This document shows, piece after piece, positions 11,601-21,870 of a DNA stretch of 64,000 nucleotides (the stretch's first letter is position 1; each line of letters opens with the position of its first letter). The notes under the pieces were generated by a model. That model was not told where the DNA came from. It was given only the letters and a program-made list of their open reading frames with translations, and ran no database searches. The position numbers and the translations under genes were made by a program. The DNA comes from Collybia mongolica. Its lineage: Eukaryota; Basidiomycota; Agaricomycetes; Agaricales; Clitocybaceae. The stretch is taken from contig JAAXNY010000001.1 in assembly GCA_013420905.1 (NCBI GenBank), forward strand, positions 5,208,001-5,272,000, given 5' to 3'.

Positions 11601-12633
11601 TCGTCAGAGTATGGAACTGTCCTCTCCTTTGCAGGCTTCTCTATGAGATGGGGGTCAATTTGTGACTGCCCTTCAGCTGCGGCAGTCGCTGAGTCACGGC
11701 GGTTCTTGGCATCCTTTGGCAACATTGATTGGAAGCCGTTCATACCTACCCAATCCCGATACTGAGCCTGGTGGTGATGATACACTGAGAAGGGTACAAG
11801 AAACAAAAATAAGATGTACCTTGTGATGTGATTCCATGTGCCGTCGGCAGGTGCTGACATGCGCTATGAGGGAGACAGGGTGGAGTGGGGACTTTTTACT
11901 GTTAGACATTGACGTCGTTGAGATAAAATAATTTTACACTGATTAATGGGCACTCACAAGCACAAACGACAATTTCTGCAATTCTTCCCATCCTTCAAGA
12001 ATACCGGAGTAAAGAAATGATCAATATCCCATCGTCAATCCTTGATTGGCACCTTCGGGCCATCAGAAACCGACTGAACATGGATGTCTGCCAGAAATCC
12101 ATCACTGTCAGTGGCGTCAGGTTGACGGGGAGCTTCGACTGCAAATTGTAAGGGCTACCAATCCTGGGTTATGAATATGCGTACCATCATTTGATGGTGT
12201 TAGGGTCGCCATTGCAGTCACATCTCACATCTCTTCATCGCTTTCATCAACTATTGTGATGTGCCGTGACCATTTGCTCTCTATCAGGGGCCATCAAGAT
12301 TTGAAATGCGTTAAAAAAGGTTTACACGCGAAGTCCAATTGATTCATGCTCATCACCTGAGCCATCACTTCGATTCCCGTCCACCGAGTTTGGGTTTGTG
12401 ATAGTTGGTGGTTCTCGAGAAGGTACCGTAGATGTCGTTGACAACGATGATTGATTTGGTAATTCGGAGGGAGACTTGGGAGTACTGTTTCTTGCAGGTT
12501 GTTTATCAGCCGGTTCTGCTGTCCTTGCCTCCATAGCATGCTGGTGTGAACGTACATCGGAGTGAGCAATATTGTGTGGGTCCAAGAGTTTGCTTGACGC
12601 AATGACTGCCCGTTTTGGGCATGGGGCCGACAT
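8685..12633 (-). CDS. hAT-family transposase (BED finger, RNase H-like core, hATC dimerisation domain)
   Basis: Starts at MSAPCPKRAVIASS (12633) and reads through many short introns. A BED-type zinc finger is visible: DHFFTPVFLKDGKNCRNCRLC, with the His pair in CRRHMESHH. The catalytic core has TCDAWQASNIDGYFAVT and GHVTCDNASNNNTMLEEFA, then CLAHIINLAMQ and DMPVCWSSTYVM. The C-terminal hATC domain has LARDYLAIMALSVSSECAFS and NRLKPDIVESLQFLKCLY. It would bind the element ends and perform cut-and-paste transposition. Oddities are an in-frame TGA at 12035-12037 just before the BED finger (explicable as CGA to TGA) and a 506-bp element at 9408-9913 that seems to act as an intron. Otherwise nearly intact. 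Confidence 0.85.
9399..9912 (-). other. Inferred intron created by a TIR element inside the hAT transposase gene
   Basis: On the minus strand the exon ends AAC AGT ATT CTT, followed by a GTAAGG donor that lies inside the element tip. The acceptor TTCTCCAG lies in the duplicated target and host sequence just outside the other tip. A branch-point-like CTACTAAG occurs about 45 nt upstream of the AG. The next exon is only 15 nt (9398-9384, CAEML), followed by an ordinary 61-nt intron (9383-9323) and ERYTEMYG. Joining these gives an uninterrupted hAT frame. Confidence 0.7.
9408..9913. mobile_element. 506-bp terminal-inverted-repeat element, introner-like
   Basis: The tips are TGTAAGGGCAACTCC (left) and, inverted on the right, TGTAAGGGGAACTCC, matching 14 of 15. 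A 5-bp duplication AGAAT flanks both sides (9403-9407 and 9914-9918). No coding capacity is seen. Subterminal words such as TCGGCGAAGTA recur at the right, and a 20-bp direct repeat lies inside. Removing the element and one AGAAT restores a continuous hAT exon reading NSILQCAEML. It is therefore an insertion, not an old intron. Confidence 0.85.
9460..9536 (+). repeat. Direct repeat of a 20-bp word, spacing 57 bp
   Basis: CTGGTGGAGGGGATCCTAAG occurs at 9460-9479 and again at 9517-9536, inside the introner-like element. It may mark an internal duplication or a target duplication of an even smaller insert of 37 bp. Confidence 0.8.
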
Positions 12634-12755
12634 CACAGGAACAATAGTTTGTCCCTGGTCCTGATTTTTCCTTTTTTAGTGGCTGAAGAACTGTATAGTC
12701 GGTGAATGTCCGCCATCAATATTGATGGCGGCATGCTGTGGAATAACCATACAAA

Positions 12756-12905
12756 GCCCGGGCTCGAGGGCTTGGCTCGGGCTTTCAATCTCATGAGCTG
12801 AGCCCTGAGCCGAATGGGCCTTGTGGCAGGGCTCGGCTGGGCTCAGGCTTTCAGGGCTCGGCAGCCCGGGCTTCAGGGCTTTGAGCCCAGCCTTGCAAAC
12901 CACTA
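12756..12905. repeat. Right hAT subterminal array and terminal repeat
   Basis: GC-rich repeats of GGGCT/AGCCC words are followed by the tip ending TTGCAAACCACTA, the inverted partner of the left tip at 8513. Confidence 0.75.
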
Positions 12906-12913
12906 GGTACAAG
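12906..12913. repeat. Right copy of hAT target-site duplication (GGTACAAG)
   Basis: Identical to 8505-8512. Beyond it the Harbinger transposase frame (VDGTLVP on the minus strand) resumes. Confidence 0.95.
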
Positions 12914-13682
12914 GGTACCATCAACCATAAGCCATCCATTTCTCCAAGAAGGACATGAGTTTTCTTCAACCCATGCCTTTGCATGCTCTTTTGCATCATT
13001 GTCAGCCCAGCGCAGTGAAGACCACCGGAAACTTTCATCACAACAAGCCTGCATGATTCGGCGTGTCACAAGGCGGACTATGCCATATCCAACACCAGCC
13101 CAAAGTGCTACCTTCACTATACTTGCAGCATTCCCATAGTGCCCAAAGCAGTATAAGGCTATGGCTAATTGCTCTTTGATGGGTATTTGCAGGTTACTAG
13201 ACCTGTTCTGAAATACAGGATGTTGACGCAATGCTTCAACAAGCTGATCAAAGCAGCCAGGGGTCACCCGAAGATACGTGCAGAAGATCCCTGGTTCGGA
13301 ATACTTCCATTCATGGAGGACCAGGAAAAGCTGTTCCCCAGACTTCTTGATAACCCTTCTCTCTTCATTGTACCGTCTCGCATGTATTCCAGCAAGAGCC
13401 TCAAGAAGTGCATGGCTCAGGGGCGAGTCATCATCAAACAAGTCATCATCTGAGTCATCTCCATCCCCATCGAGCCCATTCATGTCAAGTTCCGAGTCTG
13501 AATTGTTGTCCGAGTCAAGGTCAGCCTCTGCCTCGGCAATGAGCTGAACAAGGAAGCCTCGAAGCAATGCATCTGTAGCCAGTTGTCTCTCTGTCCTGCG
13601 GGGCATCTAGGGCAAAGGGCAGTACTACTTTTCAATCTTGATCTGTGATAATCTATTTCAATGCCCGCCGGGCTGAACTTCA

Positions 13683-13720
13683 TGCGAACTCAAGATCATG
13701 CGGGGGTGTCAAAACAAACC
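13683..13720 (-). repeat. Right terminal inverted repeat of the Harbinger-like element (imperfect)
   Basis: Carries the ATGC-GGGGTG-AAAAC blocks that pair with the left end at 5912-5945. Host-like sequence with F-box similarity resumes shortly beyond, near 13790. Confidence 0.5.
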
Positions 13721-13789
13721 CTGATTTCGACTGATTTCGGGGGGAAAAAGGGACGAAATCAAAATCGAACTCAGCCCTGAAATCAGCCT

Positions 13790-14490
13790 GAACGCGCTGA
13801 GGAACGCAGGTCTGCATTCCCCTAATCGAAAAGCGCCTGAGGTCTCGGCCGGCCATCGACCCAAGACCAAGATACCTGATAGACGGCTCCACGGATGGCA
13901 TGATTGGCGATGTTCTAAAGCCAATCCTGCTAAGCGAAAGGCGGTGGGTTGGGGGTGGGCTGCAATGGGTGAAATATCATTGCCAGAGATGGAAGTTTAG
14001 GGCACGAGACATTATGATGAGAGTACGTCCGTATTTGAATCAGTCCGATATCGATTTCGTATATCACGACCACATGCATAGATGAGCTGTGGGCTTTTAG
14101 CGCCGACGAGGGTTTGTTGAGTCGAACGGGACTGTTAAACAACGAAATGCGGCGATACAGAGATGGGGTGGTCAACTCTAACCAGAACTCTTTCGATACT
14201 GGGGAAAGCTGAGCGAATATAACAACATTCCTGCAATAGTCCTATACGGCAATTAAGATGGTTGGGAGGTAGACACGTTCGCGCAGTATTTTCCAGGTGG
14301 GCTCCATATGAAGGTGTTCAGGAGGCGGATGTGAGATAGCGGTTCAACATGCTCTGTTGCTGAGACTCGACATGACGCATTCCCACCGATCACATAAGAA
14401 TACTTCCGGGGATTCTGATACGTGCACTTGCATCTGTCATAAATACACATCATTGCGATTAAAAGTTTTGCTGATTCTATATCTTGGATC
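13790..14490 (-). pseudogene. Decayed, internally deleted copy of the F-box gene at 1422-3100
   Basis: Minus-strand fragments follow the order of the intact gene. DIESAKLLIAMMCIYDR matches its DSIEAIALMGISDR region. TWKILRERVYLPTILIAV matches SWKIFHYLEPVYFPMDLIAV. LELTTPSLYRRISLF with DIGLIQIRTYSHH matches LELTIPSLYRCIVLL with DIDIGLVHIRSCS. The frame then jumps to PSVEPSIRYLGL and RDLRRFSIR, matching TVEPFIEYLG and RNIRRLSIIR near the C-terminus. About 250 codons between these are missing, and stops and frameshifts occur. The left end abuts the right end of the Harbinger-like element. Confidence 0.8.
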
Positions 14491-14576
14491 GTTACCATGC
14501 TAGTTATACATAACGTGAAACTTGTTTTCATCAACTTTCCAAAATGGGCGTGTTGTCCAAGTTCCACCCCACCCGG

Positions 14577-16322
14577 CTACACTAGCCCCATTACTTCATA
14601 ATTTTCTACCTGTGCAGATGTTAGAGAGAATGGATAGATGATCACGGAAATCATTGACCTGTCCGTCAATGTGACAACATGTTGAGAAACTATGACTTGT
14701 AGCTCGACTTCAGTGCTGTTTTGCCCAGGCTTGACGGCAAGGGGCAACTGTTTCTGATCAACCTTCAGCCCAACTCCCTTCAGAGAAAGGTAGAGTCGAT
14801 TGATCATTATTGCTGTAAAGCTGGAAATATGGAGATTTAGATTTCCATCAGACCAGGTTTCGTATGTCATACATGTGGGCCGGGCTATACAATGAAGCCA
14901 TCAGTAAAGGCTGATGAATGAGTCAGACGGGTACGGACACTATATTTATCAATTTGAGATAATCCTGCCAATATGTTAGACTTGGGTGACAGCGAAGTGG
15001 ATTAGAAACGACAGTACCGGGAGGCGAATGGCGAATATGAGCCATATTACCGTTGCTGAAAAGATGACGATGAAATACATAATCCCATCTCTTTGCATCA
15101 CTTGCAACCACTGTCGAGCTGGGCTGGCTCGGGTAGCATCCAGGGTCACAACCAGAGTGGTAACGAAGATTACGGTGTTGAAGCTAAGAATAAGGGAAAG
15201 ATAGCTAACTAACAGGCGGAAAAGGCTGGCGAAATATATGAACTAGTTGTCAGTAAATCCTATAAACTTTCAAAAATTGAGAACCAACAATTCCGCTTCT
15301 GTACCCGGAACTAGGGCGCAAACTCAAGAAAAAATCTTCATGAACGGCTAAGGACCTCGAGCTAGTACAACTTACTTTGGAAAGCAAATGGATCGATAAG
15401 GTTTGTGGTTGGCAGGGTTTTGGATTGCGGACCTAAAGGAAATTTTGAGATGATGGAATCTCATGGAAATTCCAATTGGGATGGTGGGCATACCAGCACT
15501 TCCACCTTGTGACATTATAACAAACCCCAGAGCGAGCTGAGCCAATATATGGGCCAATAGGATAGAAGTTACGAGTACATTTCTATGAGTAAGGATATGG
15601 ATCCTGGGGGGCTCAATGAGATGGTAAGAATGTATGCGAGGGAAAACTTCTCTTACCGTAGTGCGAGAAAAATTTCTGCAATTGTGAAAATCAATACAGT
15701 GAATACAAATTCAGCCACCACATAATGACTGCATCTGAAAAAAATACGAGGATCAGCAGTTAACGTTGAATGCAAAGAGAGTTGGCACACATCTATAAGC
15801 GGACATGAGATGAGGCCATGCAGTGTTATATGACCTCTGAAGTATCTGACGTACCGTAAATGTCCACGATGGCGAGAAGTATGCTTCAACGATATCAATA
15901 TCACTAGCACTCTGAGTGTGAAACATCGGTGCTTACATATCAGAACGATGATTGAAAATGTGATACTAATATAACGATTCTAGGTCCGGCCCGTGGGTGG
16001 TAAGGTTGGCGTTATACTGCAGATCTTGTCGTATCGTACCAAAAAGAACAACACAGAAACTACCAAGAAGATCAACCTATATTTTGTTTCGCTCAGCGGC
16101 AAACTCACCAGGCGTTTTTCTGGGCTTCCATGCAAGCTCTACCTACATCAGAAATATTAGCGTTTAGGGGCTCCTCAAAGGGAAAGGGTTCAATACCTCC
16201 GCAGAAAACGTCAAGCAATAGTCAAACACCAGAAGGGTGAATACGGCGACGTAGTATGTCTGAGTGTACTTTGGGTCAACACAATGTTCCGACGCAACTT
16301 GAATAGTCAAGTAAACCTTCAT
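14577..16322 (-). CDS. DUF6533-type multi-pass membrane protein
   Basis: Starts at MKVYLTIQVASEH (16322). The DUF6533 signature follows: TYYVAVFTLLVFDYCLTFSA, then EVELAWKPRKTP, then FLVVSVLFFLVRYDKI. Further exons read HYVVAEFVFTVLIFTIAEIF and HILAQLALGFVIMSQGG. Next come SFNTVIFVTTLVVTLDATRA and DGIMYFIVIFSATVIWLIFAI, then a soluble tail ending EVMGLV. About seven hydrophobic segments are visible across exons separated by short introns. This family is abundant in Agaricomycetes and of unknown function; a seven-helix topology has been suggested from its shape. No frameshift was seen, but exon joins in the middle are approximate. Confidence 0.75.
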
Positions 16323-18363
16323 AGACAGACTTTCTCTGTGATCAGACTTTCAGCCTTGGAGTCAATATGGATACATACATATGAGTCAACACTAGCGTCG
16401 GCGTGATCATCTCGGAGGGGCTTGTGGTCCCATTCATGCTGGAGAGTGAAATTGTGTGGAGCGACGGGAGGAATGTTCCTTACATTCTGACAGCTTAATA
16501 ACAAGTTCTATTAAGACCTTGTCTTGTACGGGTGAATCAGATGAGAACAGGAGGCAGATGCGGCAGGCTTTTGATACATCATCATGCCAAATGCACAGAA
16601 GAGCATTTACACGTCAAGGTAAAGTCCGGACCAGATGGTGATTAGATATAGACGCCGCATGCGGATATCACACAACAGAAGGAGTCGGTATAAAAAAACA
16701 GCTCGGGGGGTGTTCGAGCATCGCAAAGATGGGACAACGGTCTAAGTTTATCCATGAAATGGATTGGGGGTTGTGTGGCCCACGGAAGAAGTCGACTTTG
16801 TGATCATTGCCTTTGATGAAAGATGTACAGAAGTCAGTTATAGCTACCATGTGGACGTCGAACTCTATCTACCTTTAGACTATATTACTTGGGCACCTGA
16901 AGCCATTGATGGTATTGAATTAGATTAGTTGTCGTTCCACGCATGATACTTTGATGGAGGAGATAGTGAGGACGAGGTACCACGGTCGGTAGGTTTAAAT
17001 TGGGTTGTGAAGGGTCACGGGTATCGTGGGGGTCAACCCCGTGTTGATGGTAGATATATATACTTGACGAACGCTGAAAGGGCACTCGTTGATTTCGAGA
17101 AATTACGAGCAAAGGCCTGTAGTTTGGGATGGAAAGATGCAAGGTGTAAAGCCCGTTCCTCTCAGGTATATTATACACATATTATGAGCAGATGATTAAT
17201 ATGATGTAAATGCTGCTGCACTGACCTCGAGTTTACGAGTCATAGTGAAAGTAAATATCAGGCTGAAGAAACTATTGATCTCACTCCGGAATTGATTCCA
17301 GGCTTTGGCAAGCCATTTCCAAATCGGCGTGCAGGGTTTCCGTCTGTACGTTAACTAAAAAATGCGAACAGCGTAGGATTTTCACCGAAAGATGGCTGGT
17401 CAAGGACTTGGGCAACTAAAACGACAACTTGTCGACGACAGTTGACCTCAGTTGACTAAGCGGCTGCAGCCGGGGGCATGGACTTTACCAAATGGTTCGG
17501 CCCGAAAGTTCTGGTCGAACTTGCGCTTCGTATCCTACTGTTAAGTATGACCTGCTCGGCTCAAAGATTGCTCAGATTCCTGCTTTATCGTCAGGTGGTG
17601 GAGAACTACGTTAGGACTCTTGTTCAGGGAATTGAAAACACAGTTGTTTCTATGGTTCTCAGCATCCCGTTTTGACTTCCACCTCTCGTACAATGGGCAT
17701 CTAGGCATCACCTCCTACTCATGAACTGCTCTTATCAATATTGCCATGTCCAGGTAGTGGGGCCGACCTCTTAGAATGGGATGTGGGAGTTGTCGTCCCA
17801 GTTTTTTGGGAACACACATTACAACTTCACACGGTTCCAGATGTGTCCGAAACGATTGGTGGCCCCAAATTCTGATTGTTTTTGTTCCTCTCTGCTGCCT
17901 TGATGCCGTATAACCTCCGGCGCGTACACCGAGATTATAATGAACTGACTATAGTCGGGCTTCGGCGGTTTTACTTTTTCTAGGATTTATTTTGTTGCCC
18001 ACATGGAATCAAAGATAGGTCTCAAGTGTCAGGGTCGTCCAACCAATGATCATCAGTCACAATCGAGAAATGAGAATGTGGGTTAGGCTTGTGAACAACC
18101 TCACATTCAGGACTGAGGCCGCCTGAGTTGCCAGCTTTGATGTAAACTTGCCATCTTCCGGTACGGTTAGTAACAGGATTCGATGCGACACTGGCTCAAG
18201 GGCGGGTTTGACGTTAACTTGGTTACCTTGAAGCCCCAACTTTTGCCTATGAGACGCCAAAGATTGCCTTGGAACACATTCCGGAACGGGAGTGTATAGT
18301 TTTATTTTTTTTATCGAATCAAGGTGCTAACATCTTCTGTCACTTACAATGCTCCAAGCAGAG
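16323..18363. other. No gene assigned
   Basis: Several frames of 60-97 codons occur on both strands, for example 17178-16885 minus and 17478-17675 plus. None shows a known domain or a plausible exon chain. The region holds the promoter of the DUF6533 gene on its left. Confidence 0.4.
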
Positions 18364-18515
18364 ATGAAATTTCAAGTCCTTGGTCTCACTACCGTTTTCG
18401 GACACGCAGCTGCTAGCCCTGTTCCCATCATCGATGATGCGCCGAAGTGTGAGTTTGGTATATTCACTTGTAGTTGTTATCCTAATATTCATCAGGATGT
18501 GGATGTTATTTTGAT
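18364..18515 (+). pseudogene. Possible signal-peptide exon remnant
   Basis: MKFQVLGLTTVFGHAAASPV followed by PIIDDAPK reads as a secretion signal. It resembles the start of the repetitive secreted protein at 31102 ([20 protein letters not shown]). A GTGAGT donor follows, but after the nearest acceptor the frame ends within a few codons. It is either a very small secreted peptide gene or the stub of a lost paralogue. Confidence 0.3.
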
Positions 18516-18599
18516 CATGCCAACTAGTCCATCTCTTGCTCAACCTCCTATTCGTAAAACCCCGGTTCTTATACTTACCGCTGCCAAAAAAGTCTAGCC

Positions 18600-19352
18600 T
18601 TCTAAAGCTGTTCATTCCTCATCCTACTTGGCGTATACCCCTCCCTAGGCTAAGTTCAGTAAACATCTGTGCGTGATTGCGTACACTTTCCGCACTCATA
18701 CGATGATCTAGCTTCACGGCGCTCACGGTCGCCGTGTGAACGACTACCTTTGCACTGCTAGTGCATGATCCTTAACGCGTGCCTTTGCTACGGGGTGTTG
18801 AGGCTGCGGAGTTGCGAAGCATGTTTCATATGGAGAATTCTGCTATGTGGTTTCGTCTGCTCTTTTTCTTTTTTTCTCAACTCTGAAAAGCAAGTCTATA
18901 CGACGTCCGCTGGCGAGAGGCAGTCCCTTCCGAAATAATGCTACGTGGATTTGGGTATTATCGTGTATGTTCAGGGCCACGTTGTGGACGAATCAGCTCT
19001 TATTTTATTCTACTACATCAGTTGTGATCAATGCCATTCAGTTTGTTTTTGTAGTATTTTTAGAAGATAAGATGTTACATATCAATATCGATGCCCCTCT
19101 GCCCTCCAAATCATGGGGCATTGTTTACACCCTATCAACGTCGATGGAATGATTATCTGAGGGATCATTCCAACAGGCACAACTAACTGCCACCTTTTCA
19201 ATTGAATATTTATAATGTATATCCCCCTGTGTAAGAAGGGTGTGTTTCTTAGGGGAAAAATTCTATCACCTTCATTGTTTTTGGTAAAAATACAGCATAG
19301 CAATACATGCCGAGTCAAACCCCTTGAAAATAATGCGCATATACATCATGAT
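18600..19352. other. No gene assigned
   Basis: A frame of about 100 codons (18847-19152 plus) has no recognisable motif. The right part is the 3' flank of the GT61 gene. Confidence 0.4.
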
Positions 19353-21321
19353 TCAGAGGCGCGCTGTGAGCCGCTCCCGAATAACTTTGGCGACCGAAGG
19401 CCCATGTACTGGAATTGAGTCTACACAATGCATCGGTTGTTGGTGCTGTGAGAGATGGAAGGGAAGAAATATGACTCACCGCCATGGAAGCCGTCTGCGT
19501 AATGAACTCCCTACATCATTCACGAGTCAGCGGGGATGCCGGATCACGAGCGTCGATGGTGATTACCTTGTGGTACTCCCCTTTGGGGTACGTATTCAAG
19601 GTATCGTTCCACACTGCGTAGTGCTACAAAACATAGTATCAGAAAATTCTGGGAATTTGCTGGACATGAATGAGACTAGAAATCTTACCCTGTGGCCCAT
19701 ATTACGCGCCAGTATTTCATAATCGAACACATAACCTAGGAACTAAGTCAGAATCGCGTTAGTGGTGTATCTGATGATCCTACCCACTTGGGGGATACAT
19801 GATTTCAATGACGGTAGATCGCAGGGAACTAGGCATAAATAACTGATGCTTTGAACCAAAATCAAGGACCTTCTTCGGGCCAAGTAGGTGGCAGTACTCA
19901 CCGTCATGCCGTTCCCATGAACGCCAATGAGGATCTATCGGAGGGGTATGTCGAAGGGCCGCTTTACACTTTGGAGGAAATGGACCTACCGTTGTTTTTG
20001 CGACGAGTTGGAGTTGTTCCTTCAAGTTCATCTTCTCCATCTGGGCGACATGGAAATGACATAGCCCCAGCTCCTCTAGCCCCTTCAGTGCATTAACGAG
20101 ACCGTCGTGGTCGTCTTGTCGGAGCCTCCTACCCCCGCCTTGCCGCGAGATATAGGTAACAAGGGGACGCTCTGAGACTACCTGGGGCGGGGAAGTAACA
20201 TGCCCACGATGGTTCAAAACCGGTATATAATCAATCATGTTCTTCAGTATCGCCGTCCTAAGTGGTTCCCAGAAGTCGTTGGTCACATCCACGGTCATGG
20301 TCGGCGCGATCATTTTGTACCATTGACCACCGAGAGGACTAGCGAGATTGTTCAGCGGGTGATAGGAAAAAATGGTCATTAAACGCACTGCTGGTTGGCC
20401 GTTTCGCGGCTGATGATCATGGCGCGGTCAAAAACGAAGGTTCTGTCAAGGTCAATGAGGTCTTCCCAGTGATAGCTTCCTTCGATCGCAGCAGAAGGAA
20501 AACATGCTCGCATCAGAGGGGCGTTGACCCCCGCCATGTCCTTCCACTCATTCCCGGGGACACCCTTGTAAGATTTGAAATGAGATTCTGTGGGTACTAC
20601 AGTAGTAAGGGTTGACTTACTGGGAGTAGGAAGCGTGCAGGAAATGGAAGAACGGAGGGACTGTCTGGGTGGGTGCGAAGGCCAGAGTATACACGCCAAG
20701 CGCCGAGGATGATCTCTCCCCACCAATGATAAAAACGCTGCGTGTTATGTTCAGGCTACTAATTGCGTTGTGGAGAACCCCAAAACATACACTCATGTAC
20801 TGTTCTGTGTCGTAGATAACCACCGAAAAATCCTCTATTCGAATTGCATTCTCTCCGAGAACTTCCGTCGCTTCATCTGAGGTAATGAATCGCAACTCCT
20901 AGAGAGGTGTATGAGTTAGTTCAAACCCGGGCCTGAGCCATATAAACGAATGTACTCTATCCGTTAGCTTCAGGTTATGTCCAGCACCCATATCCATCAT
21001 GGATGATATCATATGTTCCCTGGGTGGAAATAACGAACTGTTGTCCGTCACGATAAAGAACGTGCCTTTCCGCAGGTACAGACGATCGAGGAGCCCGAAT
21101 CCATGTATTAGGCTGCCTGCTGGTATCGTAGTTTGAACTGAAGTCAGTGTGGATTTGGGACCTGGTGTCGAAAGTCTGTCGCAGGGAATGTCTGCCAGCG
21201 AGCTGTTCGCAGAATTGGTCCGGTGTTTAATATCGGTGATGGGCTGCCGTGGAAAGTATAAGAAAAGACTGATAGCAGCAAGCACTGCAAGGGCCACAAA
21301 ATAGCGACGGGTTGAAGGCAT
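19353..21321 (-). CDS. GT61-family (DUF563) glycosyltransferase 1
   Basis: A type II membrane topology is visible: a short cytosolic N-terminus MPSTRRY, then the anchor FVALAVLAAISLFLYF. Lumenal landmarks in order are FYHWWGEIILGAWRVYSGL, LVTYISRQGGGRRLRQDDH, IGVHGNGMTHQLFMPSS (across an intron), STVIEIMYP, and FDYEILARNMGH. These are followed by HYAVWNDTLNTYPKGEYHK and SIPVHGPSVAKVIRERL at the end. GT61 enzymes transfer sugars such as xylose or GlcNAc in the secretory pathway; the substrate of the fungal members is mostly unknown. The gene has many introns and no visible break. It is related to GT61 copy 2 at 50439-52411. Confidence 0.85.
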
Positions 21322-21870
21322 GACTTCGCCGCCGAAACACCGACCTTGCCACCGTCAACTTGAACTCGACAGCGCGTGCCTGGGAAAAGGATTTGTTATA
21401 AGCGCTAACCTCGCCGCAATGACATTTGACATGAAGGTGGTGCCTTACATGGTAGTTGCATTAGAACGACGTGATCCAGAGTCCGCAAGTCATAAATCCG
21501 GCCATCAGAAGCACAAGAAAACTGGAAGCTGTCGAAGATGTTATTCATGACATTTTGTTGGATAGTCTTGAAATGGTTTCAAAAGACTTTATCAACTACA
21601 GTGCGAAATTTACTTCTAACAAGTTGTAGAGTGGAACTGCCAGCAAAACTACTTATGTAGTGATGGATTGCAAAACTATCTTATCATGTCATTCCGTAAA
21701 AGACTATTGATAAGATTACGAAAACCACTTGGCAAACCTTAGAAATTTCTTCTTCCCAGCCCTTCCCTCGCCCGTCAACCTCTCAAATTTCAACATCTGA
21801 CGTTCCCACTCAACCTCCACCTTCCATCTTCGCAAACATCAAACGATCCTGACATATCACTCATCTAAAA
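21322..21870. other. Shared upstream region between divergent GT61 and SET/MYND genes
   Basis: About 550 bp separates the two divergent start codons. It has no coding signal and must contain both promoters. A pyrimidine-rich stretch near 21745-21845, just before the SET gene ATG, resembles the C/T-rich leaders common in fungal promoters. Confidence 0.5.

Larger units (their letters stand above)
8513..12905. mobile_element. Complete hAT transposon (4,393 bp)
   Basis: The left tip is TAGTGGTTTGCAGGGC and the inverted right tip TAGTGGTTTGCAAGGC, 15 of 16 identical. Identical 8-bp duplications flank both tips. One transposase gene fills the interior on the minus strand. Both ends carry 120-140 bp of GC-rich subterminal repeats built from GGGCT and GGCTCGG words, as expected for transposase-binding arrays. 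It sits inside the Harbinger transposase gene, so it arrived later. Confidence 0.95.
7830..13606 (-). pseudogene. PIF/Harbinger DDE transposase, split by a hAT insertion
   Basis: The N-terminal part (13606-12914) starts MPRRTERQLATDALLRG and has an acidic stretch. It then carries the helical region EQLAIALYCFGHYGNAAS and VGYGIVRLVTRRI typical of Harbinger nucleases, and the first catalytic motif MVDGTLVP. The hAT element enters exactly there. The protein resumes at 8512 as LYARPAFYGNVFFDRKSNYSLNVQ, followed by IIDFAVGLPGSQHDATAW and DEWVWADSAYPL. The last part, with GRWCSLWGLRLQIDHPEG-like sequence, ends at EEMQR. Before insertion it was a DDE endonuclease that cuts and pastes the element. 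The insertion destroys it. Confidence 0.85.
5912..13720. mobile_element. PIF/Harbinger-like DNA transposon, interrupted by a hAT element
   Basis: The element holds two convergent genes in the usual Harbinger arrangement: an accessory DNA-binding-type protein on the plus strand (6130-7646) and a DDE transposase on the minus strand (13606-7830). Imperfect ends are visible. Left, reading inwards from about 5912, is GGGGTTTTCACCCCTGCAT. Right, reading inwards from about 13720 on the minus strand, is GTTTTGACACCCCCGCAT. After removing the hAT insert and its target duplication the element would be about 3.4 kb. The exact tips and the expected 3-bp target duplication were not resolved. Confidence 0.75.

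Noticed and set aside
12142..12217. Another hAT intron whose 3' end (CCCTTACAATTTGCAG) resembles the end of the introner-like element.
   Set aside because: Only about 10 bp match and there is no matching tip at the donor side. Noted, but too weak to call a second copy.
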